64,000 nucleotides of DNA. Source: Heterodera schachtii (Eukaryota > Nematoda > Chromadorea > Rhabditida > Heteroderidae). A model generated the notes under the pieces. That model saw only the letters and a list, made by a program, of their open reading frames with translations. It was not told the origin of the DNA and searched no databases. The translations under genes were made by a program, and so were the position numbers. This document shows positions 11,001-23,000 of the stretch, in pieces. The stretch covers positions 434,888 through 498,887 of the forward strand of contig SIJG01000094.1 of assembly GCA_023374025.1 (NCBI GenBank). The letters are read 5' to 3'. The stretch's first letter is position 1; each line of letters starts with the position of its first letter.

Positions 11001-14000
11001 ATCAAAATGCAAAACCACAAAAGTGTTACCACAACCTGTCACCGACCCGACCGATCTCTTACGTCAAAGATCAGTGACATTTTTCATTAAACGGCACAAT
11101 GGAGAAAAAATGTTTTGAATTTTTGATGAAAAAACGATTCAATTGGCTAACAAAACAGAAAGCCAATGAAAGCTGTGTTCATTTCATCACCATTTTTTCA
11201 ATTTGCTCTCACAATTGGCGGTGAAAAGCACAAAATTTATTCGTTCGCGTCGCTAATTTGTCCCCTCTTCTTCCCCCATTCATTTCTGACACCTGCGATT
11301 GCAAAAAAAACCCAACATTTTGCACCAATTCCATTCATTTCACAGGTTTTATCCCGTCGTCTCAGAAGAAGTGCCCCCGGGCGACACCGCCCACTTTTTT
11401 GTGCCCCGCCCACCATCGCCGGAGGGGATAAAAATGCATCCATTTTGAAGTCAGAAGCAATCATTTGAAATTTTTCCATTGATTCCCAAGCACTTTTTCT
11501 CCCCATAATCCAGCTTATTCCAGAAATGAATAATGACAATTTCTCGCCATTTTTATCTCACTAAAGGGAACCTTTGTACTACGCCAATTTTCTGCTAATT
11601 AAAACAATGCAAAAGTTGCAGAAATTGGCCAAGTGCAATGGCACCCTCAAGGGACTGAAAAAGGCAAACATCAAACTGATCACGGAGTGTTTGATCAACA
11701 ATTAATCAATAAAGGGTCTGGTCACTCTTTGGTCAACCTCTATGATTCTCTAAAAACAATAAATTAATAATTTTTGGTTATAATGATCAAAAAATGGCTC
11801 GGAACTCTTTTCATGATCAATTTATAGAGCTGATCACATTTTTTTTTCCGTAAAATTCCTCTTTCTCAACCCGATCATTGATTTCTTCTGATTTTTGCTT
11901 GTCAGTGATCACATTGATCATAAATGACGCCTCCAAAATGATCAATTTTTGGGTTTCCCAACCCCTTTTTTGATCAGTAAAACATTTTTCTGATCATTCA
12001 TCGGCGTTTTTTTGATCGCTTTTTTATCCCCAACACTCACATGTGCATGTCGTGTGAGCATTTCCACGGCTTTCGATTGCCGATGGGCGTCACTAATTGC
12101 TGCCGAATGGGTGCCATAATTGGACGGCCACATCAGCGAGGGAGCGATCACAGCAGCCAAGTTGGACACGGACATTAAATTGTCTGCCTCGAACCTGGTA
12201 AATTAAATTTAAATATGAATATTTAATTAAAACAGTAAATACTTTAATTATTTAGTAAAAAAAATAATGATAATTTTCAAATTTAATTGGAATTTTTAAA
12301 TTAATATTGCTGTGAATTTTCCCAAAATTGACTTCTTCTTCGAATTAAAATTTTTTAATTATAATTAGCCTTTAATTAGAAAGGTTTGAATTGTTCAGTT
12401 TTTGAAAATTTTGGTGAATTTTTAAAATTGATTTCATTTAAATAAGGTATTTAATTTAGGAACTTGTAAGTTGAATGGGAATTTTATGGGTTAAATATTT
12501 TTTTTTTTCGAATTTTTATTTATTCCCGAAAATTTTTCAATTTCCTAATTATCGTAATTTCAAATTGTTTTAGATATTTAAATTTTTCGAAAAAAACTGA
12601 CCATGACACTCTGTTCAGGTGCATGACCAGGAATTTGAGTGTTGTGAATGCCTCGTCCGGCAGCCGTTCCACGAGTTCGCGCAGTTCGTTGACCAGCGTC
12701 GTCCGCTCCGCGCCGCTCGTCGCCGCCCGCGTGTCGTCCAACCGGAGCCATTCCGTGTACAGCTCGTGGCTCAGCAGCGGCTCGGGCAGACGACGTAAAT
12801 ACCTGTGAAAATTTGGTGGGTGTTTTATTGGGTTTTGTTGGCACAATTGCCAAAGTGATCGGATGGGATTTGTTGTCGGGACCAAAATCGAAATGGATTC
12901 GAAGGGGGGGGGGGGAGCCAAAGATTTTTTCGTTTTTTTCGATCTCTAAAAAATTTTCCACTGTAATTATTCAAAAATTATAGACTATAAACGAAAAAGC
13001 TAGTATTCTTTAACAGATTTTGACAAAAATAAATGACCAATTTTGTGCATTTATTTTCAAATTTTTGTAAAACAATGGGATTTTATCCTCCGGCGGTGCC
13101 ACAGCCGCTTTTAAGGGAATTTATTAAGAAAATGGCATCAAAAAGCACCTAATTCCTTAAAAAAATTTAACTTCATTTCACGAGGGAGGATATTCCGCCT
13201 TTTCCCAGCCTTGATTACGGGCTTGATCAAAAAATTATTTAAAAAATTATTATATATTATACATATTTTAATTTTTTAAATTTTAAAATTTATTTGAATT
13301 AAATATGAAAATAAAAAATGTACAATTTGACTACTGAAGCAATGTTCATTGGGTGCACATCGGACAAGTCAATGTCAACATCGGAAGAAGGGATCTGAAA
13401 TGTTTGGAATTTTTATTTTTAAGGCAAAAAAAAGTTTTTAATTCATAAAAATATTTAAATTATAATTTATAAAAAATGAAAAGCCCCACTGACCTGTTCA
13501 AACTGTACACAGATCCATTCCACTTTGCTCTTCACGCCGCACGTTCGGTAAAGGCCCTGCAAAATTAAATGAAATGCAATAAAAATGGCAAAGGAAAGAA
13601 AAAATTTGTTGTTCTTATTTTCAAGAATGTCCTTTAAAATCGGCAAGAAATTTCCCATGGGTGTGTGAAGATTTAAGAAATTTTAAAATTGAAATTTAAA
13701 AAATTTCTTACTGGTTTTGGAATTTTAAGACCCCCTTAAAATTGGTTGAATAATAAATAAAATAATTAAAAACAAGTGTAAGTAAACAAAATGCCAAGAT
13801 TGGAATGGCAAAATGCCAAAATTGCAAGAATAAAATGCCAAAATTTCCATGGCAAAATGCCAACAATAAAAAATTAGTGCCAAATTTTGTGCTCCTCACT
13901 TTGCAACGCATCCCACGCCGCTCCAACTCGGCAACACACCGCTCCAGAATGAACGGCACTTTTCTGTGCTGGGTGCGCAACGACTCGGACAACGGCACGC

Positions 14001-17000
14001 CAAAGATGGACATGCGCCGGTCGGCACCGCACTCCGTTAGCCGTTTGGCCGTCTTTTCGCCACACCAAAGTTGGACCGAGCCAAGGCACTTTTTGTGGGA
14101 CAAAAGTCCGCTGAAAACAATGGCATTTTTTGGCAAAAATTTGTTTCACCTCTCCCCCACCCATAGATTTTTCGAATTTTAGGGTTTTAAATTCCTTATG
14201 TCTTAATGACATGGGATATAAAAATGTGCCATTTTCCTCCGTGGGTAGCCCCCCTCAGGAGCCGGAGTTCAAAAAATTCCTAATCCTGTGTACAGTCACT
14301 GATCGTGGGATTTTAGGGGGTCTATATATCATTTTTTGCTTTCAATAAATGGGCTGAACAATCTGAATTAAACTAATCAGCAAGAAATAAGGACAATGTG
14401 TTGAATTTTCTGATCATATATTCGACAAAACCAAAGGGTGACTGACTGATCAGAAATTAAATAACACTATCAAGCGCTCTGATTAGCCTGTCAATGATCC
14501 CGAATATTATAGAAAATATGTAAAAAATGATGGAACTTCTGCTTTGGCCAATGAAACCAAAAAATGACACACTTCCGCCAAACTTTTTTGCCAAAGTTTT
14601 TCACGCTTCATCCAATTATGTATAGCCTAATTAGTTGATCATTTAAGTGTCATTAGACTGACCAGCATTGACACTTGACCGCATCGAAGATCAACAATTG
14701 TCCGCACTGGGAACACCTTGACACTTGCCGAGTACGAGCAAGTCGGTGGGATCTAAAAAACATGAAAGAGTTTTTAATGGGATTTTGCCAATTATTTGGC
14801 ACAAGAATTACAAAAAAAAATTTTGGAAAATTACCACATTTCTTTAATTGCCCTTTCCCTTCTAATACAACCCCTCTCCAATAAAGCCATCTCTCCTAGT
14901 TGAATTGAAAAAAAACCCGTGGCTTTAGACTCACCTGGCTGCGTCTGAAGGTTGGATTGGTGTTGAGGAAGACGAGGATGACTGCATGTCGAACAGACGA
15001 GCAGCTAAAAAACCATTTTTAAGTGTCAGATTTTTAAATTTTTAAAAATTATTTTTATTTTTAAATCCACAAATTTAGCCCAATTTGTGTTTCCAAAATG
15101 GGCAGGCTAAAGCGCTAAAATAATTGTGCCCGTGCCATAAAACGCCCCTTACGCCGCTCCCGCCTCTGCACTCACTCATTTCCGCCGCTTTGCCTTTCCG
15201 CTTGTGCTGCGACGGGGTCATCATCAGCTTGGCAGGCGGCGCGTCGTCTGTCGAGCTGAGCGCATTCCGGCGCTGCTGCACCCGGCACACCGACGATGAC
15301 GGCACAGAGGAGGAGGGCACCGCGCCAGCGTCCGCGACGGTGCCGGACGACGAAGCTACGGCGGCGGACCGCATTGGCACAACGGTGGAGGAGGCGGCAC
15401 TGCTCGAGGACAACGACGCGTTGCCGCCGTTGTTGCTCATTGGTGCCGTGGCGATGCTGTTGCCGTTGTTGATGGAATGATGCCGATTATTATGGCGATA
15501 ATGGTGATGATGATTATGATTGTGGTGGTTAGCCGCTGTTGTGCCAATGCCGTTGTTCAACAAGCGCAATTGGTTGTGACTGGAGTAGGGGTGGGCGTGG
15601 TGATCCGTGGGTGCGGCGGCGGAAACCTCGTCAATTTCACGCCTTAAAAAATGAATTAAGAACAAAATGCCGGTTTGATCAGTTAAGGAAGTGGGGTCAG
15701 ATCAACAGACACTGATCGGCTATTGCTCATTTCATTGAATCAATCGATAATACATTGTGACACTAACGATCGAAAGGGTGGTTTTTCCATTATGATACAT
15801 ATACGGTAGAATGTGGATCGACATTCTCCATCGATCTTTAGGCTTAACGTATTTGATCGAGTTTAAGTGATCAGAACAACCCGTTTGATATAAAAATAAT
15901 ATTGGTCAAGAAATGGGTTAAGCGTGATCAGAAATTAGGCTTAAGCCCTATAATGAAATGAGTCCAAATGAATTTTTCTTGATCGGAGAATGGACTGGTC
16001 AATCAGTGATCATTATGACTGACCAGCAGGACGAAGAAAAGGAATCAGCAGAAGGCAAAGATTGGAGAAAAGACAAGAAATCAGCGCCCGGGGCGTTGGA
16101 GCGGCTAACATCCGCCAAACGGTGAAATTGACCCGGCACTGCAATAAAAAAAAGGGATGCATTAGCGCTAAAACACGCGGCAAAATTTGAATTATTAATA
16201 GTCATCCAAGCATGGATTTGGTTAATTAACTATTAATGAATATAAGTGGAATCACTAATCATTTTGGTTTTGCCGTAATTCGTTATCAATAGCTGAAAGA
16301 TAGCTTCCAAAAATGTATGAATAGGCTTTCGGCCGAATCAAGTTAATTAATTCGGTACATTTTGCCAAAAATCGCCAAAATTTGGATTTAAATTTTACTG
16401 GGATTTTTATATTTCTCTAATACAAATAATTGGCATATCATCTACCAGCCTCCCACAAATCAGCGAGTGACTTTAACAGTGTTGAAGTTGCAGCAATTGT
16501 GGTGAGCTCACTGAAGGAAATTTAAATTAGTAAAAATGTATCAGATACAATAAACCCCAAAAGTACCGTATCCCAAAACAATATAATTTATCCCCCAAAA
16601 ATTGTGCCAAATTTTGAACGACGTTTTACTCACCATTGGCGAATGAGATCACTGAGCTCGTTGACAGTGTGATGCTGGAATAAGGAAAAAAGTAAATTGC
16701 TTAAAAAACAACAAATAAAAATTAAAATAAAAGCAAATATAAAAATAAAATAATATTGACTTTTTTGTTTGTGCAAAAGTTTTAAAATTAAATTTTTGTA
16801 TTTTTAAAATTTAATAATTTATTCTCCGGCATTCTTTGAGGTTCTCATAATTATACACAGAGTGGCCAAGTGTCCTTATTTGGAGCTGCCAGATCTTAGA
16901 AATTAAAATATCCTTATTTCTAAGATGTTGGCACGACCTCCTTGTTTTGTGCTTATCCTATATATTAAACGGCTATAAGCCCCGCCCACCGTTCAAAGCA

Positions 17001-20000
17001 AAAAATTTTCGACACGATTTCTTTTCCCTTCCATTCTCCTCCCAGAGTGTTTGTTTACTACTTTTTTCTCATTGATTTTGTTTACCATTTTCAATGAATG
17101 TAAAATTTTTTATGATTTTTCCTTACATTTTTGAAAGATTTTGGATGATTTTTCGTTTCTTTGATTTTTGGCTTATTGCTCAATCTAATAAAACTTCCTA
17201 TCTATTGTTTTGTAAAGAATAAAAAAAATTTTTTTTTCAATTTTTATTTAAATGATATTTAATCAACTATTTCTTAATTTTATTGAAAAATGCACTAAAA
17301 CTACCAAAAAATAGAATCTTAAAAATGCTGATTTATTTATTTTCGTCAATTATATAAACTCTCCTTCGTGGGAATTTTGTGAAAATTGATGAAAATTTAG
17401 AAATTTTTGGTTTTTGGAAGAGAAGAAAATATGTCTAAATTTTTCAAGAATTTTTTGACACGGCCTTTTTTCTCCCATTCTTTCCATTCTTTTTACTAAT
17501 TTTACTCCATTTTTATTGCTTTTGTTTACTTTATTCAATGGTTACAAACTTTTTGATTAGTTATTTTACGTGCATTTTAAAATGTTGGTATTTTTTCATT
17601 TTTGATTTTTTTTTTCCTTACCAATTTTGGGATTATCTAAATCTACCTCTTTTTCAAATTTTTTGAATTTTAAAAATCAAAAAATGATTCCAATGGGTAT
17701 TTTCTGGCATGTTGAACATGAGTCTGACATTTAATTCGATCAATTTTAACATAAATTCGATTTTTCAAATTTCTGTTTTTCTTCCAAAACGGAATAAAGT
17801 ATTATTTTTAAGCCCTTTTATACGAGAAATACCAGGTTCGTAAATTTAAACTCGACTTTTGCTCGAATTCTTTCAGGATTAAAAATTGATTTGACTTTTA
17901 AAATTTAAAGAACCAGGGATGGGACACTTCGAGGCCCCAAAATTTTTGGGTCGAATTCCGACCCCAAAAATATCGGAAACCTGAAGTTAAAAATTAGAAA
18001 ATTTTTAAAAAAATATATAAAATATAATAAAAACTTTTAAACATGTTAATAGGTTAATTTTATAATTCTTAATTTTGTTCACTTTTTTTATTTCAGTTGA
18101 AATTGTACAAAAAGGCTAAAATTCAAAAAAAAAAAATTGAAAATTTTCGAGAGGAAGACAAAGTGGGAGAGAAGGAAGGAAGAGAGAGAGAGCGAGGGAG
18201 AGAGAGATAGACAGAGGGAGAGAGAGACAGAAAGGGGGGGGGGGTAAGGAGAGAGACAGAGAGAGGGGGGGGGAGATAAGAGAGCGAGAAAAAGAGGGAT
18301 TGAGAGCGAGAGATAAAGAGAGAGAAAGAAGAGAGAGAATGAGGAGGGATAAAGTGAGGAGGGATAAAGAGAGAGGAGAGAACAGAGGTAAAGAGAGAGA
18401 GAGAGAGGGAGGAGATAAAGAGAGAGGAAAGTGAAAAGAAAAAAAGAGGAGGAGAAAGATATATGAAGAGAGAGAGAAGAGAGAGAGAGAGAATGAGGAG
18501 GGATAAAGAGAAAGAGAAGAGAGCATAGGAAAAGAGAGAGTGGAGGATAAAGAGAGAGAGAGGAAGAACAGAGGAAAAGAGAGAGAGAGGGAGGAGATAA
18601 GAGAGAGGAAAGTGAAAAGAAAAAAGAGGAGAATAAAGAGAGATGAAGAGAGAGAGAGTAAAAGGGAAGGAGAACAGAAGAGGGGAGAGTGAGTGAGAGA
18701 GAGGATAGAACAGAGGAAAAGAGAGAGAGAAGAGAGAGAAAGAGGAAAAGAGAGAGAGAGGAGAGAACAGAGGAGGATAGAGAGGAGAGAACAGAGGAAG
18801 AGAGAGAGAGAGAGAGGAAAGTGAAAAGAAAAAAAGAGAGAGGGGGAGAGAGGAGGGAGAAAGCGAGAGAGAGAGAGGAGGGATAAAGTGAGGATGGATA
18901 AAGAGAGAGAGAACAGAGGAAAGAGAGAGAGAGGAGAGAACAGAGGAGAAGAGAGAGAGAGGAGAGAAAAAAAAGGAAGAGAGAGGGGGAGAGAGGAGGG
19001 AGAAAGCGAGAGAGAGAGAGAGAGGAGAGAACAGAGGAAAAGAGAGAGAGAGAGGAGAGAACAGAGAAAAGAGAGAGAGAGAAGAGAGAATATATGAAGA
19101 GAGAGAATGGAGGATAAAGAGAGAGAGAGGAAAGAACAGAGGAAAAGAGAGAGAGAGAGGGGAGAGAACAGAGGAAAAGAGAGAGAGAGAAGAGAACAGA
19201 GGAAAAGTGAGAGAGAGGAGAGAACAGAGGAAAAGAGATAGAGAGAGAAGAGAGAACATAGGAAAAGAGAGAGTGGAGAATAAAGAGAGAGAGGGGAGAG
19301 AACAGAGGAAAAGAGAGAGAGGGAGAGGGAGGAGATAAGAGAGTGGAAAGTGAAAGGAAAAAAAGAGGAGAAAGAGAGATGAAGAGAGAGAGAGAGAGAA
19401 CGAAAGAGAGAGAGAGAAAGAGATAGGGAGAGAGAAGAGAAAGGATAGAACAGAGGAAGAGAGAGAGAGAAAGGGAGTGAGGAGGGATAGAGAGAGAGAG
19501 AGGAGAGAACAGAGCAAGAGAGAGAGAGAGAAAGGGAGGAGAAAAGAGAGAGGAAAGTGAAAAGAAAAAAGAGGAGGATAAAGAGAGATGAAGAGAGAGA
19601 GAGTGAAAGGGAAGGAGAACAGAAGAGGGGAGAGTGAGTGAGAGAGAGGATAGAACAGAGGAAAAGAGAGAGAGAAGAGAGAGAAAGAGGAAAAGAGAGA
19701 GAGAGGAGAGAACAGAGGAGGATAGAGAGGAGAGAACAGAGGAAGAAAGAGAGAGAGAGGAAAGTGAAAAGAAAAAAAGAGGAGGAGAAAGAGAGATGAG
19801 AGGAAAAAAGAGAAGAGAAAGAGAAAAGAAAGGAAGAGAGAGGGGGAGAGAGGAGGGAGAAAGCGAGAGAGAGAGAGAGAGGAGAGAACAGAGGAAGAGA
19901 GAGAGAGAGAGGAAAGTGAAAAGAAAAAAAGAGGAGGAGAAAGAGAGATGAGAGGAAAAAAGAGAAGAGAAAGAGAAAAGAAAGGAAGAGAGAGGGGGAG

Positions 20001-23000
20001 AGAGGAGGGAGAAAGCGAGAGAGAGAGAGAGAGGATAGAACAGAGGAAAAGAGAGAGAGAAGAGAGAACATAGGAAAAGAGAGAGTGGAGAATAAAGAGA
20101 GGGGAGAGAACAGAGGAAAAGAGAGAGAGGGAGAGGGAGGAGATAAGAGAGAGGAAAGTGAAAGGAAAAAAAGAGGAGAAAGAGAGATGAAGAGAGAGAA
20201 AAGAGAGAGAGAGAGAGAAAAGAGAGTGAGGAGGGATAGAGAGAGAGAGAGAGAGCAGAGGAAGAGAGAGAGAAAAGAGAGTGAGGAGGGATAGAGAGAG
20301 AGAGAGGAGAGAACATAGGAAGAGAGAGAGAGATGGAGGAGATAAGAGAGAGGAAAGTGAAAGGAAAAAAAGAGGAGAAAGAGAGATGAAGAGAGAGAAA
20401 AGAGAGAGAGAGAAAAGAGAGTGAAGAGGGATAGAGAGAGAGAGAGGAGAGAACATAGGAAGAGAGAGAGAGATGGAGGAGATAAGAGAGAGGAATGTGA
20501 AAAGAAACATAGAGTGAGGAGGAGAAAGAGAGATGAGGAGAGATGAGAGGAAAGAAGTGAGGAAAGGATAAAATGAGAGAAGAAGGGAGCGAAGGGAAAA
20601 TGAGAGGAATAAAGACGAAAAATATGATATTGAAGCAATTTCAAAAATGTCTTGATTTTTGAGCCTAAAATATGACTTTTTGGCACTGATGGTCTGATTT
20701 TGAAAATCTTCGATCACACCCCTGGTTATGGAACATGGATGGCATTCAGACGCCTCAAAAATTTTCGGAAACATTAGTAACCGGGAAAAATTTTTGAAAT
20801 TTTTAATTCGGTTTCTTAACAGAAAAAAATAATTAAATTTTTGTGAAAAATCTAAAAAAGAGCAGTTGGCGCCGCGAAGCGGCGCCCACTGCTCGTTCTT
20901 CTTAGATTTGAAAATATTGTTTTGAATTATAGATCATTTTTTATTGAAGCGAATATTTGAATTAATTTTAATTTAAAAAAAATTACATTTTAATCCATTT
21001 TCGTGAGTGTAAAATGCCCCAAAATTTCAGTGAAAATCTGTTAAAAAATGGTCAAAATTTTCTATTTTTCCTCCGGCGGCGCCTATCGGCACCGTCGAGT
21101 CCCCAAAACATATTTTTTTCATAAAAAATTGGCTCAAAAACTCAAAAATTGGTAATTTTTTGGTGAAAATCTGTTAACAAATTGCATTGAAATTTTCAAA
21201 AATTTTCCCGGCGGCGCCTACCGGCGCCACCGAACCCCCGCGGTTCCCAAAAAGTTTTTTAGAAAAAGCGCACCGCAAAAAAAATTTCATTTTGAATAAA
21301 ATTTTCCAAAATGTGATTTTTGGCCCCAAATGATGATTTTTTGTCGGCCAAATGCTGATTTTGAAAATTTGAGTTGGCAGCACTGTTTTTTACGCTAATA
21401 AAATATTGTTTTAAGTCTATTTTTCATGTTTTTATGCGTTTCCTTCACGCTACTATTAGTTTTAGAAAAAATCTTATTTTTGGGGTCAAAATCTTAGTCT
21501 TAGCCTCGTTTGTCATTATTTTGAAAAAAAAACTTGGCCACTCTGCATAATTACGTTAAACAATTTTTTTTTTGAATAATTCGCCAAAAAATAAAATAAA
21601 AATATCGGCATTTGCGCTAAAAATTGGCAAATTATTGGAAAATGGCACAAAATAAAGTATCGCGGCAATTTCTATAAATTGGAAAAAACGGGGGCGGGGG
21701 CGTTGGTGGCATACGGTAGCGCCACTACCGTAAGTCTCCGGCATTTATTTGCTTAATAATAAAATTAAAATTGGAGGTCAAGCAGCCGGCAGCAAAGTAC
21801 GGCACCACTACCGCCACAGCAAAACTCAATTTCATTTATTCACGCGCTTTCTTTTTATTTGTTTGCTTTACTCAAACAATTTCCGGTGCCGGCGCGGCAC
21901 AGAAAATGCAATTTTCCGACAATTCATAAAAGCGCTTCCGCCAAATGTGATGCAACATAAAATAAATGAATTTGAGAAGTGCCTGTGCCAACGCGGGGGG
22001 TTAATGAAATGAAAAAGCCCTTGAGGGGTGAGAGTCGTGGACAAATGGGGGGGGGGGGCGGGGAAATGGTTGGGCTTCAGGCGGTGCCGTGCCTTTATTT
22101 TTTAACGGGAGAGAGAGGCAAGAATGGTGGCACGATTCGGTGCGGAACTGACTATGTATTGTAATGGAACTTGAACCTAAAGGGAGCAGGGCTGCTCGAG
22201 AACCGAGAAATTTTCCGGGTTTGTTTTTTGTTTGTCTCGAACTTCACTCTCGGGTTCAATTCTCGGTTAAATTTTCTTGCTTTTATAAAGCAAAAATTTT
22301 TTTTATAAATTAATCACTAATTGTAATTGACACCAAAAGTTGTTATAAATTTTTCTCCGGGTAAGCAGCGACTATTTAAAAAAATGTGGCTAAGAATATA
22401 AAAAAAAAACTTCCGTTTTCCCACTTTTTTCCAGCCTCTGTGTGTCTGAGTTTGGCACACATTTTTGACATTTTAGACGCGTTTGCAATTGGGATGGCAC
22501 GAACTGAGGAATTGGCAAATTCTCGACGAGAAGAAAGATATCAGTCTTGAGAGATGGGAAGCGCTGATAAAAAAACTTTAAAAAAGTAAGCGAAGAATTT
22601 TTTTTTCTCGGAAATGCAAAAAGGAAGCAAAATTTTTATTTTGAAAGATTTTCACAATTAAATAACAAAAAAAAAACCGATTTTCCACGCATTTTTTTGA
22701 TGAGATTGGCCACGAAAAGAAGAATCGAAAGAATTGAATGATGTGCCCTTCCTTCGTCCCCCGTCTTTTCCTTTTTTTCTCAAAATTTTTCGGCGCCGCC
22801 CGCGGGAGGGGGGGGGGGGGGGGGGGGGGGGGGAGAGGGCGCCAAATGTCAGTGAATGGGGGGAAGGAATAGAAACGGCACAAAATTGGATTGAGCCGCA
22901 CTTGGCCGCCGGGGGCGGCACAAGCAGCAGAAGGCAAACTGCCGACGATGGCTTCTTCAGTAAAAGTGCCAAAAAATGCAAAGCCTTTGCCCCCCGCCCC

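Larger units (their letters stand above)
16858..21545. mobile_element. 4.7-kb hAT-like element carrying a GA block
   Basis: Termini are CAGAGTGGCCAAGT and ACTTGGCCACTCTG, an exact 14-bp inverted pair. CATAATTA occurs at 16846-16853 and at 21546-21553; the right copy abuts the element and the left copy is separated by TACA. CAGAG ends and an 8-bp duplication fit hAT. Inside are a long polypurine block, a strong hairpin and two GGCGGCGCCTA motifs of the G-tract family, suggesting nested insertion. No transposase-like frame is seen. Confidence 0.6.

Noticed and set aside
11166..11539. Pair of 100-residue frames on opposite strands
   Set aside because: Located in an intron between RhoGAP exons, no recognisable motif, no splice signals in phase.
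18088..20774. Three overlapping 740-880 residue frames on the minus strand
   Set aside because: They consist almost wholly of Ser, Leu, Phe and Pro from TCTC repeats in all three frames; no start context, introns or domain.
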